A DNA stretch of 9,500 bases from an uncultured Archangium sp. (lineage in GTDB: Bacteria > Myxococcota > Myxococcia > Myxococcales > Myxococcaceae): contig CAMLFP010000211.1 in assembly GCA_946479335.1 (NCBI GenBank), forward strand, positions 1 to 9,500. Direction: 5' to 3'. Of the stretch, positions 1 through 7,379 are shown piece after piece. A program made the translations under genes and the position numbers. Under the pieces are notes generated by a model. It saw only the letters and a program-made list of their open reading frames with translations. It was not told the DNA's origin and did no database searches. The stretch's first letter is position 1; each line of letters starts with the position of its first letter.

Positions 1-1
1 G

Positions 2-1072
2 GTCGAGCACCCGGTGACGGAGATGATCACCGGCTTCGATCTCGTCGAGTGGCAGCTCCGCGTGGCATCGGGCGAGAAGCTCCCGGTGACGCAGGCGCAG
101 CTCAAGATCCACGGGCACGCCTTCGAGGCGCGCGTCTACGCGGAGAACCCCGAGAAGGGCTTCCTGCCCTCCATCGGCACATTGCAGCACCTGCGCTTCC
201 CGCCGCACGCGGCGTTCGACCGCTCCCTGCACGTGCGCGTCGATTCGGGCGTGCGACAGGGCGATGAGATCACCCCGTTCTACGACCCGATGATCGCCAA
301 GCTGATCGTCTGGGGCGAAGACCGCGCGCAGGCGCTCGCGCGCCTGTCCGACGCACTCGCGCACACCCAGATCGTCGGCCTCGCCACCAACGTCGCGTTC
401 TTGAAGCGCCTCGCTGACTCGAAGGCCTTCTCGACGGCCGACCTCGACACCGGCCTCATCGCGCGCAACCACGATGCCCTGTTCCCCGCGGAGAGCGCGC
501 CCGCTGCGGAGGTGCTCGCGTTGGGCGTCGCCGCCGTGCTCGCCGCCGAAGACGACGCCGCCAGCGCCGACCCGTGGTCGCTGCGCGATGGCTGGCGCTT
601 GAACCAGCTCTACGTGCGCACGCTGAAGCTCGGCGGCGTCGATCTCGCCGTCACCTACGCGCACGATGGCTTCAAGGTGAATGGCCGCGCGATGAACTTC
701 ACGCGCGCGGGCGACGACTACCTGCTGCGTTTCGACGACGAAGAGGTGTGCGGCACGGTGGTGCGCGACGGAGAGACGCTCCAGGTGTTCTTCGACGGCA
801 CCATCACCGCGCTCGCGCGCTTCGACCCGCTCGCGCACGCCGGCGATGAAGACGCGCACGGCGGCAAGCTCGCCGCGCCGATGCCCGGGAAGATCGTCGC
901 GCTGCTCGCCGCGAAGGGCGCCTCGGTGAAGCGCGGCACGCCGTTGCTGGTGATGGAGGCGATGAAGATGGAGCACACCATCACCGCGCCCTCCGACGGC
1001 ACGGTGGCCGAGTTCCTCTTCGCGCCGGGTGATCAGGTCGCCGAGGGCGCCGAGTTGCTCAAGTTCGGGTGA
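2..1072 (+). CDS. Biotin-dependent acyl-CoA carboxylase alpha subunit, probably 3-methylcrotonyl-CoA carboxylase (3' part, 5' end outside window)
   Basis: The reading frame is open from base 2, so the gene begins upstream; 356 codons are visible. The first part is the C-terminal domain of a biotin carboxylase. The HAFEARVYAEN motif carries the conserved Arg (codon 131-133) that corresponds to the catalytic-site Arg of E. coli AccC, followed by GVRQGDEITPFYDPMIAKLIVWG. Next comes a linker/BT region with DPWSLRDGWRLN, and last a biotinyl domain. Its EAMKMEH motif has the biotin-accepting Lys at codon 965-967, about 35 residues before the end. Members of this family use ATP and bicarbonate to carboxylate biotin, and a beta subunit then moves the carboxyl group to an acyl-CoA. 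The wording around GVRQGDE and IVGLATNVAFL, and the Arg-Leu-Asn in the BT region, resemble methylcrotonyl-CoA carboxylase alpha (leucine degradation) more than the propionyl- or acetyl-CoA enzymes. Substrate is an inference; a geranyl-CoA or propionyl-CoA enzyme is possible. The beta subunit is not in the window. Confidence 0.9.
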   Translation, partial: VEHPVTEMITGFDLVEWQLRVASGEKLPVTQAQLKIHGHAFEARVYAENPEKGFLPSIGTLQHLRFPPHAAFDRSLHVRVDSGVRQGDEITPFYDPMIAKLIVWGEDRAQALARLSDALAHTQIVGLATNVAFLKRLADSKAFSTADLDTGLIARNHDALFPAESAPAAEVLALGVAAVLAAEDDAASADPWSLRDGWRLNQLYVRTLKLGGVDLAVTYAHDGFKVNGRAMNFTRAGDDYLLRFDDEEVCGTVVRDGETLQVFFDGTITALARFDPLAHAGDEDAHGGKLAAPMPGKIVALLAAKGASVKRGTPLLVMEAMKMEHTITAPSDGTVAEFLFAPGDQVAEGAELLKFG

Positions 1073-1935
1073 TGCGCTCGGTCTTGACGCTGGCGGTCGC
1101 GATGAGCGTCGCCGGGTGCTGCTGCCCCGGCGCGGAGTTCACCGATGCCGAGCCGTGGAAGCTCGCTGTTCAACGCGAGACGGCGAACCCGCAGATCTAC
1201 GCGCTCGAGCCGGGCACCGCGAACGTGTTCGAGGTCGAGCTGAGCTACCCCCGCGGGTGGACGCAGCAAGACGAAGCCGGCGCCGCCGAGCGCGTCGCGC
1301 AACGCGAGGTGCAACGGCTCCAGGCGCTGCTGGTGGCGAACGGTGGCGACCCCGGTGAGAACGTGGAGGTCTCGCCGCTGCCGAAGCGAACGATGGAGCG
1401 CTCCTCCGTGGTGCGCTTCGTGGTGCTGCACCCCAGCGCCTCGCTGGAGCCCGACTATTACGACGGCGCCGATTGCGGCCCATGTCTGCGCGACGCGGTG
1501 GCGAAGCACGCGCTGTTGCTGCGCAACTCCGGCTTCGCGCCGCTCGACCTGCAGACGGTGACGCACGAGCAGCTCGTCGCCGGGGTCGAGCTTCACGGTC
1601 ACTTCAGCGTGGGGTCTCCTGCAGACACCGCGCTGCTCGCGCTCGACGCGCCTCCCGAGGGGCGCGCCACGCTCCGCCTCGTCGAGAGCTGCAAAGCGAA
1701 GGTGCTGCGGGTGGAGAAGAAGCTCAACGTCGGCAACGGCAGCGGCGTCATCGCGGTGCCGCATTACGAGGAGCACGCCTGGTACGAGCTGCGCGACACG
1801 CCGTGCGCGGGCGAGGGCGTCACCTCGCGGCGCGACGTCGGCCCGCAGTTCAACGCAGGGCAGGGCGTGGCGCCGTCGCAGCGCCGCGTGTGGGAGCTCC
1901 AACAGCAGCTCGACCGGCTCGGCGTCGCGCACTGA
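1072..1935 (+). CDS. Putative lipoprotein of unknown function
   Basis: I do not recognise this 287-residue protein. It starts with a short lipoprotein signal peptide: MRS, a hydrophobic stretch, then lipobox VAGC with Cys16 as the predicted lipidated residue, directly followed by two more Cys (GCCCPG). The ATG at 1072 overlaps the carboxylase stop (TGATG), and a GTG directly before it (1069) would add one residue. No clear ribosome site is visible, so translation probably depends on coupling to the upstream gene. The mature part is soluble-looking, with no second membrane segment. Residues 135-138 read CGPC within ADCGPCLRD, and further Cys occur in ESCKAK and DTPCAG, so disulfides in the periplasm are likely. 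The C-terminus is Gln-rich and helical (VWELQQQLDRLG). It ends 23 bp from the convergent sppA stop. A role with the carboxylase is not suggested by its sequence; co-transcription may be incidental. Confidence 0.75.
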   Translation: MRSVLTLAVAMSVAGCCCPGAEFTDAEPWKLAVQRETANPQIYALEPGTANVFEVELSYPRGWTQQDEAGAAERVAQREVQRLQALLVANGGDPGENVEVSPLPKRTMERSSVVRFVVLHPSASLEPDYYDGADCGPCLRDAVAKHALLLRNSGFAPLDLQTVTHEQLVAGVELHGHFSVGSPADTALLALDAPPEGRATLRLVESCKAKVLRVEKKLNVGNGSGVIAVPHYEEHAWYELRDTPCAGEGVTSRRDVGPQFNAGQGVAPSQRRVWELQQQLDRLGVAH

Positions 1936-1958
1936 GGGCTCCTTCGTCGAGCTATCGC

Positions 1959-4433
1959 TCAGCGGACCTGCACGGAGTACTCGAGGCGCGCCTGCACCTT
2001 CGGTTCGTCGAGCAGCCACGCCGCGGGGCCCAGCTGGCGAGAGAGCAGCTCCAGCGCCGGCGGCACGGCGGCCTGGTTCACCGGCACGTTGAGCAGCGCG
2101 TCGGGCAGGGTGGCGCCGAGCATGCCGCCCAGCATGCCGGTGGAGGTCGTGGAGATGCTGACCGCGTAGTCGTCGTTGAGGTTCGCGCGCGACTTCGCGA
2201 TGGCGATGGCGTCCATCAGCCCGCCGGTGAGATCGACGAGGCCCTTCGCCTTCGCGTCTTCGCCACTCCACACGCGCCCGCGGGCCACGGCGTCGAGGGC
2301 CTCCTTCGAGAGCTTCCGCGACGCGGCGGCCTCGGTGATGAACGTGTCGTAGAAGTCGTCGACCCACTTCTGCGCGGCGCCGCGGAGCTCCGGCGTCCAC
2401 GGCTCGTAGAGGGAGGTGACGCCGGTCAGCTTGCCGCGCGTGAGGGTCTGCTGCGTGACGCCGAGATCTTCAGCGAACTTCTTGAGGGCGGGCTTCACGA
2501 AGAAGACGCCGATGCTGCCGGTCAACGTGGTGGGTGAGGCGACGATGACGTCGGCGCCCATCGCGACGTAGTAGCCGCCGCTCGCGGCCACGTCGCCCAT
2601 CGAGGCCACCACCGGCTTCTGCTTCTTCGCCTCGAGCACCGCGCGGTACATCATGTCGCTGGCGAGGCCGTCGCCGCCGGGCGAGTCGATGCGCAGCACG
2701 ATGGCCTTCACGTTCGGGTCTGACAGCGCCTTCGACAGCGCCTGCATGAAGCTCTGCGCGCCGGCGGTCTGGCCCAGCAGCGGGGTCGACGAGTCCTTCC
2801 CTCCGGAGATGCTGCCCAGCACGGGGATGACGGCGATGGTGTTCTGCCGGCCCCAGCGCAGCTCGCGATCGGGCCACGGCGTGTAGCTGCGATCGACGCG
2901 CGCGTTCGGCAGCTGCGCCGAGAGCAGCTCGTCGAACTGCTGCGGCGTCAGCACCGCGTCGATCTGCTTGAGCTCCGCCGCGCGCTTCACCGGCTTCAAG
3001 CCCTCGTCGAGGCCGGCCTCCCATTGCTCGCGTGCCAGCCCGCGGCCCTCCTGCACGCGCGCGGCGATGAGGCGCGCGTTGGTGTCGAGGTACGCGTTCA
3101 TCGCCTCCTTCTGCGCGTCGCTCATGTCGCTGCGCGTGAACTGATCGGGGAAGTTCTTGTAGTCGCCGACGCGCGCCACATCGACGCCGATGCCCAGCTT
3201 CTGCGCGGCGCCGCCGAAGAACGTCACCTCGCTGCGCAGGCCGTCGACCATGAACATCGCCTCCGGCGCGGCATAGATGCCGTCGCACGCGGAGATCATC
3301 AGGTACTCCACGTCGGTCGCGTTCATCACGTACGCGAAGACCTTCTTGCCGGCCTGCCGCAGCTTCACGATGGCGGTGCGCAGCTCATCGGCGCGCGCGA
3401 GGCCCACCCCGGAGCCCTCGACCTTCAGCACCACCGCCTCGAGCTCGCGATCTCCGCGCGCCTTCTCGAGGAAGCGCAGCAGCCGCAGGTACTTGTCTTC
3501 TTCGGCCACGCCCAGCAGCGAGCCCAGCGTCAGCCCGCCGTCGCCGTCGAGCGACGCCAGCGAGATGATCGCGATCTTCCGCTCCGGCACCAGCGAGTCG
3601 TGCGTGTCCCACGAGAAGCGCGCGGCGAACTGCAGGTTCACCGGCCCGCGCGGTTGGAACGAGACGCCCTGCGTGTACCCGAAGTTCTCGAGGTCGAGCC
3701 CGAGCCCCGCGTGGATGTACATCGGCTGCACGCCGTCGAACGCGTGGCTGAAGCCCGCCAGCACCCGCACGCCGCTCACCACGTTCCACGCCGCGGTGTA
3801 CTGCAGGCGGCTCTGGCGCAGCGGCTGCGCCTCACGCACCACCCAGTCGACGCCCAGCGAGAAGCGCTCCGTCATCGGCCGCAGCCCGAGGCCCACCGTC
3901 CACTCCCGGAGGTTGGGCGTCAGCGCCGTCGCGGAGCTGCTCACGTTGCGCACCAGCGCGCCCACCGAGAGCCACCGCAGCGGCCGCGTCTGCAGGCCGA
4001 GGTCGTAGGTCGGGCCCGGCGGCAGCAGCCCGCCGCGGAACCAGTTGAAGCTGACGCCCAGCGAGAGCTCCTGCGGGCCGATGGAGAAGCCGAGCGACGT
4101 CTTGCCGATGGGCGCGGTGGTGACGCCCGCGGTGGAGTGCAGCCACTGGAACGACAGCCCCATGCCCACCATGTTGGCGACGGCGCTGGAGAGGAAGACG
4201 CCGTCGTTCTCCATGCGCCGCGCGTTGGAGTGCTCGTGGAGGTACCAGCCGTTGAACCTGCCGACGCGGCCCAGCGCGGCGGGGTTGTAGACGATGGAGG
4301 TCGCTTCATCGCTCCACGCGCTCGAGCCCGGCAGGAGGTTGACGCCGCGGGTGACGTCGTCGCTGCCCACCGCCGAGGTCTGCGCCAACGAGAGTGAAGC
4401 GGTCAGCGCCGCGAGCCACGCGAGAGTACGCAT
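1959..4433 (-). CDS. sppA: SppA-like S49 serine protease with N-terminal outer-membrane-barrel-like domain
   Basis: Predicted 824-residue exported protein. The ATG at 4433 gives a good signal peptide (MRTLAWLAALTASLSLA, probable cleavage after Ala17). A longer in-frame reading to a TTG at 4481 adds only 16 Arg-rich residues and is unlikely. Residues about 20-275 look like an outer-membrane beta-barrel: NPAALG at 50-55, then alternating amphipathic strands rich in Gly and aromatics (GLSFQWLHS, LGVSFNWFRGG, VLAGFSHAF). From about 284 follow two S49 repeats. The first holds Lys426 in VGDYKNFPDQF, matching catalytic Lys209 of E. coli SppA. The second, from about 531, holds DSPGG and Ser618 in GDVAASGGYY, matching Ser409, then the conserved SPTTLTGSIG. 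The Lys-Ser spacing (192) is close to E. coli (200), so the protease should be active. E. coli SppA is about 618 residues and has a plain membrane anchor instead. SppA cleaves leftover signal peptides and other membrane-bound peptides. The site of action here may be the outer membrane (inference). Confidence 0.9.
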   Translation of the reverse strand: MRTLAWLAALTASLSLAQTSAVGSDDVTRGVNLLPGSSAWSDEATSIVYNPAALGRVGRFNGWYLHEHSNARRMENDGVFLSSAVANMVGMGLSFQWLHSTAGVTTAPIGKTSLGFSIGPQELSLGVSFNWFRGGLLPPGPTYDLGLQTRPLRWLSVGALVRNVSSSATALTPNLREWTVGLGLRPMTERFSLGVDWVVREAQPLRQSRLQYTAAWNVVSGVRVLAGFSHAFDGVQPMYIHAGLGLDLENFGYTQGVSFQPRGPVNLQFAARFSWDTHDSLVPERKIAIISLASLDGDGGLTLGSLLGVAEEDKYLRLLRFLEKARGDRELEAVVLKVEGSGVGLARADELRTAIVKLRQAGKKVFAYVMNATDVEYLMISACDGIYAAPEAMFMVDGLRSEVTFFGGAAQKLGIGVDVARVGDYKNFPDQFTRSDMSDAQKEAMNAYLDTNARLIAARVQEGRGLAREQWEAGLDEGLKPVKRAAELKQIDAVLTPQQFDELLSAQLPNARVDRSYTPWPDRELRWGRQNTIAVIPVLGSISGGKDSSTPLLGQTAGAQSFMQALSKALSDPNVKAIVLRIDSPGGDGLASDMMYRAVLEAKKQKPVVASMGDVAASGGYYVAMGADVIVASPTTLTGSIGVFFVKPALKKFAEDLGVTQQTLTRGKLTGVTSLYEPWTPELRGAAQKWVDDFYDTFITEAAASRKLSKEALDAVARGRVWSGEDAKAKGLVDLTGGLMDAIAIAKSRANLNDDYAVSISTTSTGMLGGMLGATLPDALLNVPVNQAAVPPALELLSRQLGPAAWLLDEPKVQARLEYSVQVR

Positions 4434-4448
4434 GCGGCGAGGCGTACT
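4425..4448. promoter_or_regulatory. Inverted repeat over the sppA start in a very short divergent intergenic region
   Basis: Perfect 7-bp arms AGTACGC (4425-4431) and GCGTACT (4442-4448) are separated by 10 bp. The sppA start codon (4433-4431, minus strand) sits at the loop/stem border when this is drawn as a hairpin in sppA mRNA. The same dyad lies just upstream of the divergent lipoprotein GTG at 4471. It could be an operator for a dimeric regulator or a start-codon hairpin that limits sppA translation. No convincing -35/-10 pair was found in the 37 bp between the two genes, so the promoters must lie partly within the opposite coding regions. Confidence 0.35.
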
Positions 4449-4470
4449 ACGTCTGGTAGGGTTCTTTCGC

Positions 4471-4977
4471 GTGAACCTCAATCAAGCGCTGGTGGTGGGG
4501 CTGTCGCTGTGGACGCTTTGTGCCTGTGGTCCGGCGAAGGAGGCGGTGCCGTGCTCTGGCGACGGGTGCCTCGACGTCGCGGGCTCGTACTCCGTGTCGG
4601 TCAACTCACCGCCGGAGGGCAACAGCTGCAAGCGCATCCAATACACGGCGGGTGAGAACTTCCCGCTGGCGTTCACCATCACGCAGACCGGTGCCGACCT
4701 CGTGTTCTCCATCGACGGCTCGCTGCGCTTCACCATCCCCGGCACGCTGTACGAAGACGCCAGCGCCTCGTTCAAGAAGCACCTCGACCACATCGTGGTA
4801 CGCGGCTCGGTCGACTACGACTACGCCGACGACGCGCAGGTCACGCTGCAGTTCTCGCCGTCGAATGACGTGCTCTTCGTCTCGGGCGGGTTGAGCGACG
4901 CGCTGAGCGCCAACGCCGACCCGGTGCCCGGCGACGAGCTCTGCACCCTGAACGCGTCGATCAGCGGTCAGCGCTGA
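4471..4977 (+). CDS. Small Cys-rich lipoprotein, possibly beta-sandwich or lipocalin-like
   Basis: Predicted 168-residue protein of unknown function. The GTG start at 4471 has a purine-rich TAGGG at 4457-4461, nine bases upstream. It gives a signal peptide ending in LCAC, with Cys19 as the predicted lipidated residue. The n-region MNLNQ lacks a positive charge, which is odd. An in-frame ATG at 4432 would supply MRRGVLRL and a charged n-region, so that start cannot be excluded. The mature protein has four more Cys (28, 33, 53, 158), fitting two disulfides, and a run of short beta-strands: DVAGSYSVSV, FPLAFTITQTGADLVFSIDGS, then VTLQFSPSNDVLFVSGG. This strand pattern, starting with a 'GSYSV' strand, resembles lipocalin-like or other small beta-barrel lipoproteins, but only by shape. 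It is divergent from sppA and ends 4 bp from the convergent PEGA gene. Confidence 0.75.
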   Translation: MNLNQALVVGLSLWTLCACGPAKEAVPCSGDGCLDVAGSYSVSVNSPPEGNSCKRIQYTAGENFPLAFTITQTGADLVFSIDGSLRFTIPGTLYEDASASFKKHLDHIVVRGSVDYDYADDAQVTLQFSPSNDVLFVSGGLSDALSANADPVPGDELCTLNASISGQR

Positions 4978-4981
4978 GCCG

Positions 4982-6190
4982 TCACCAGTCTTCGGTGCCG
5001 GAGGCCGAGTCGAGCGGGTCTCCGCCCGACGACTTCTTCTCGCGGCTGTTGCGCTTGCCGCCCTTGTCTTCGCTGGCCCAGTCTTCGGTGCCGAACTTGT
5101 GGTCGAGCGGGTCGCCGCTCTTGGAGCTCGCCCCGTCAGACTCGTTGTCGTTGACGAGGTGGTTCACCATGCGGCCGACCTCGCCCTTGAGCTGGCCGTA
5201 CTCGTCTTCCTGGAAGGTGGCGCGCTTGTAGGAGATGCGCTTGCCGGTCTTCAGGTCGAAGAAGCCCATCGAGAGCTCCAGCGTCCCCGACTCCAGCTTG
5301 CGCAGCACGCCGATGACGGCGCGGTCGAGCTTGAGCGAGTTCCCCACCGAGGTCATCGCGGAGCCGCCCTTGTCCTTCATGGCCTCGCCGGCGAGCTTGT
5401 CCATCAGCGCGTCGTAGGCGGCGTAGCCGCTGGTCGCGGTGAGGTCCCACGTGAGGTCCTGGTCATCGGGCGTGACCTCCACGATGGCGCCGAACTGCTT
5501 GAAGCCCGGGCGCTCGACGCGCACCAGCGTCTTGCCGATGGGCAGCGCGGTGATGGTGGTGGGTGAGAAGCCGTGCGCCTCGCCGTTGATGAACACGCGC
5601 GCGCCCTGCGGCCGGGTGTTGATGGTCAGGCCGCCGCGCAGCTGGGCGTTGCGGCTGGTGGCCACCTGCGCCTTGAGCGAGAGGAAGTTCTGCAGGTAGC
5701 GCTTGCGATCGAGCTCGTGCGACGGAGAGAGCGCGAGCAGGTCGAGGATGGTGATCTTCGCCTCCTCGGTGTCACCGCGCGCCTGCAGCACCGCGGCGAA
5801 CATCGCCTCCGCCTCGCAGAGGTTGCCGCACTTCTTCAGCGCGGGCGCGGCCTTGCCGTATTCCTTCAAGGTCGAGCGCAGCTTCTTCTCCGCGTCTTCC
5901 CAGTTCTTCGTCTCATCGAAGGCCGTCTTGCTCTCCGCGAAGCCCTGCTCGGCGCGCTTGAGCGAGGCCGCCGCTTCTTCGTCGGGCGCGACGCCGAAGA
6001 GCTGGTCGCTGGTCAGCACCTTGAAGCCATCGAACTCCCCGAGGGCCTCGTCGGCGTAGCCCTCGATCTTCAACACGAGGCTCTCGGAGCCCTTGTCCAT
6101 CGGGAGGATGAGCGTGGCGACCTTCTTGCTTTGCGGCGCGCCCGCGAAGGCGGTGGCCGAGACGAGCGCGAGGAGGGCAAGAGGCTTCAT
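4982..6190 (-). CDS. Exported PEGA-domain protein with duplicated GDPLD-GTEDW tail
   Basis: Predicted 402-residue protein. The ATG at 6190 is chosen over a GTG three codons earlier because AAGGTG (6204-6199) sits 8 bases upstream, overlapping the TAA of the preceding gene. A Sec signal peptide (MKPLALLALVSATAFA) is probably cut after Ala16. Residues about 75-180 are helical and TPR-like (KRAEQGFAESKTAFDE, LCEAEAMFAAVLQARGDTEEA). Residues about 185-250 form a PEGA domain: LTINTRPQGARVFINGEAHG, then the GKTLVRVERPGF core. PEGA domains are small extracytoplasmic beta modules, common in myxobacteria, and thought to aid surface or protein contacts. A segment of about 100 residues follows, then a hydrophilic tail in which GDPLD-x3-GTEDW occurs twice, 31 residues apart, the second ending exactly at the C-terminus. 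No membrane helix is visible, so it is probably periplasmic or surface-exposed. The function is unknown. It follows the second PEGA gene in one operon (12-bp gap). Confidence 0.85.
   Translation of the reverse strand: MKPLALLALVSATAFAGAPQSKKVATLILPMDKGSESLVLKIEGYADEALGEFDGFKVLTSDQLFGVAPDEEAAASLKRAEQGFAESKTAFDETKNWEDAEKKLRSTLKEYGKAAPALKKCGNLCEAEAMFAAVLQARGDTEEAKITILDLLALSPSHELDRKRYLQNFLSLKAQVATSRNAQLRGGLTINTRPQGARVFINGEAHGFSPTTITALPIGKTLVRVERPGFKQFGAIVEVTPDDQDLTWDLTATSGYAAYDALMDKLAGEAMKDKGGSAMTSVGNSLKLDRAVIGVLRKLESGTLELSMGFFDLKTGKRISYKRATFQEDEYGQLKGEVGRMVNHLVNDNESDGASSKSGDPLDHKFGTEDWASEDKGGKRNSREKKSSGGDPLDSASGTEDW
4985..5116 (-). repeat. Direct repeat encoding the two GDPLD-GTEDW C-terminal motifs
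   Basis: Two copies, 4985-5023 and 5078-5116, lie 93 bp (31 codons) apart. The first 16 bases are identical, the next 9 differ, and then 11 bases are identical, with one mismatch near the end. Because 93 is a multiple of three, the reading frame is kept. The protein copies read GDPLDHKFGTEDW and GDPLDSASGTEDW: the outer residues are kept and the central three vary. Confidence 0.85.
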
Positions 6191-6198
6191 GGCAACCA

Positions 6199-6204
6199 CA
6201 CCTT
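6199..6204 (-). promoter_or_regulatory. Ribosome binding site of the downstream PEGA gene, overlapping the upstream stop
   Basis: AAGGTG on the minus strand, 8 bases before the ATG at 6190. Its two A bases are the last two of the TAA stop of the upstream PEGA gene. This decides the ATG over the GTG at 6199, which would overlap the site itself, and suggests coupled translation of the pair. Confidence 0.6.
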
Positions 6205-7363
6205 ACGGAGCGCCGAGCACAATATTGAAGGGCTTGCCGTGACTTTCGGCTGCGCCGATGCCAGCCGCCGCGCCACCCACCACCGCGACGCCGATGATGG
6301 TCCAGAACCACCACTTCTTGGTGACGGGTTCTCCGTCGGCGGCAGGGCCATCATTCTGGGCGACCTCCAGCGGTGCAGGGTTGGCGATGAAGGTGGCGAT
6401 CTTCTTCGCAGACGGCTTGAGCGATTCGTCATCGAGGCCCAGCCCCTTCAGGCGGTTGCCGGTCTCGATGTCCCACACCTCGGCGGTGCCGTTGCGGCTG
6501 ACGACGAGGAAGCGCGACTTGAGCTTCTCGCCCAGGGTCTTCGCGTCGGCGCTCTTCGCGTCGGGGAGACCCTTCGCGGTCTCCAGCACCTGCGCGTACG
6601 CGGGCGAGGGCTGCAGCTTCGCGTCGTAGCTGCCGCCGCCTTCACCCACGTCGACGAAGGCGCCGGTCTGCGCGTAGCCGGGGCGGGTGACGGTGACGAG
6701 GTGACGGCCGGGCGCGACGCTCGGCGCCTCCGCCAGCGGTGTCAGGCCCAGGTCCTTGCCGTGCAGCTTCACGCTGGCGCCGGCGGGCTCCGAGTTGATG
6801 GTCAGCTTCACCGAGGGCCGCGTGGCGATGTCGTTGAGCGCCTTGTCGAAGGCCTTCTTCACGTCGGCGCCGTACACATCGGGGTCACAGGTGAGCGAGG
6901 GGTTGAAGAGCAGCGCGCGCGCGAACTCCTCGGTGCCCTTCTTCGACTGCGACTTGCCGCCGTTCTGGATCGCCAGCGCCCCCAGGTAGAAGTGGATGTC
7001 ACCCATGGTCTTCGCGTCAGCCGACGCCGGGTGTTGGATGAAGAACTCCAGCGCTTCGTTCCACTTCGCGATGGCGCCCTCGTAGTCGAGATCGTCGTAG
7101 GCCTGCTTCGCGCCCGCCACCAGCTTGCCGCCAGACTCATCGGGCTTCGGCGCGGGGAACTCGTCGGCCAGCTCCACCAGCTTCACGCCCTCCGCGTCGA
7201 GCGCGTCACTCAGCGGCTCGGCGCGTTGGTCATCGAAGAGCACCGTGGCGGTGGAAGGGAGGAGCGGCTTGGCAGGCTCCTGCGATTTCGGAGCGGCGGT
7301 CAGGACCAGAAGTGTGAGTGCGAGCACGGGCGCGCACTTTAGGCGCGTTTTGCGCCAGCGCAC
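6203..7363 (-). CDS. PEGA-domain protein with TPR-like region and C-terminal membrane helix
   Basis: Predicted 386-residue protein starting at a GTG (7363). The n-region MRWRKTRLK is strongly basic and is followed by the hydrophobic APVLALTLLVLTAA, a good export signal. No clear Shine-Dalgarno is visible, so the start is less certain; a later GTG (Val13) would drop the basic n-region. Residues about 80-180 look TPR-like: GAKQAYDDLDYEGAIAKWNE, DIHFYLGALAIQ, and a segment around FARALLFNPSL. A PEGA domain occupies about 185-250 (VKLTINSEPAGASVKLHGKD, PGRHLVTVTRPGY). Near the end, KKWWFWTIIGVAVVGGAAAGIGAA (about 349-372) forms one transmembrane helix, with a 14-residue tail. Such export signal, TPR, PEGA and C-terminal-helix architecture is typical of myxobacterial envelope proteins of unknown role. 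It is the first gene of the operon and shares domain order with the second, so the pair may be ancient paralogues. It is divergent from the topoisomerase gene. Confidence 0.85.
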   Translation of the reverse strand: MRWRKTRLKCAPVLALTLLVLTAAPKSQEPAKPLLPSTATVLFDDQRAEPLSDALDAEGVKLVELADEFPAPKPDESGGKLVAGAKQAYDDLDYEGAIAKWNEALEFFIQHPASADAKTMGDIHFYLGALAIQNGGKSQSKKGTEEFARALLFNPSLTCDPDVYGADVKKAFDKALNDIATRPSVKLTINSEPAGASVKLHGKDLGLTPLAEAPSVAPGRHLVTVTRPGYAQTGAFVDVGEGGGSYDAKLQPSPAYAQVLETAKGLPDAKSADAKTLGEKLKSRFLVVSRNGTAEVWDIETGNRLKGLGLDDESLKPSAKKIATFIANPAPLEVAQNDGPAADGEPVTKKWWFWTIIGVAVVGGAAAGIGAAESHGKPFNIVLGAP

Positions 7364-7379
7364 CCGTCAAGTTTCTGGA

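Noticed and set aside
1932..1962. Possible bidirectional terminator between the convergent lipoprotein and sppA genes
   Set aside because: Only a 5-bp CTGAG/CTCAG repeat and a 4-bp GAGC/GCTC hairpin are present, with no T-run on either side.
1033..2400. Long open frame on the minus strand (455 codons) opposite the carboxylase end and the lipoprotein
   Set aside because: The translation is Arg/Ala/Gly-rich low-complexity text typical of antisense frames in high-GC DNA, and it overlaps the well-supported lipoprotein and sppA genes.
3024..4397. 457-codon open frame on the plus strand
   Set aside because: Antisense shadow of sppA; His/Arg/Ala-rich with no domain, while the opposite strand carries clear S49 motifs.
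5573..7342. 589-codon open frame on the plus strand
   Set aside because: It is antisense to both PEGA genes, has repetitive Arg/Leu/Val composition and no recognisable domain; the minus-strand genes have signal peptides and PEGA domains.
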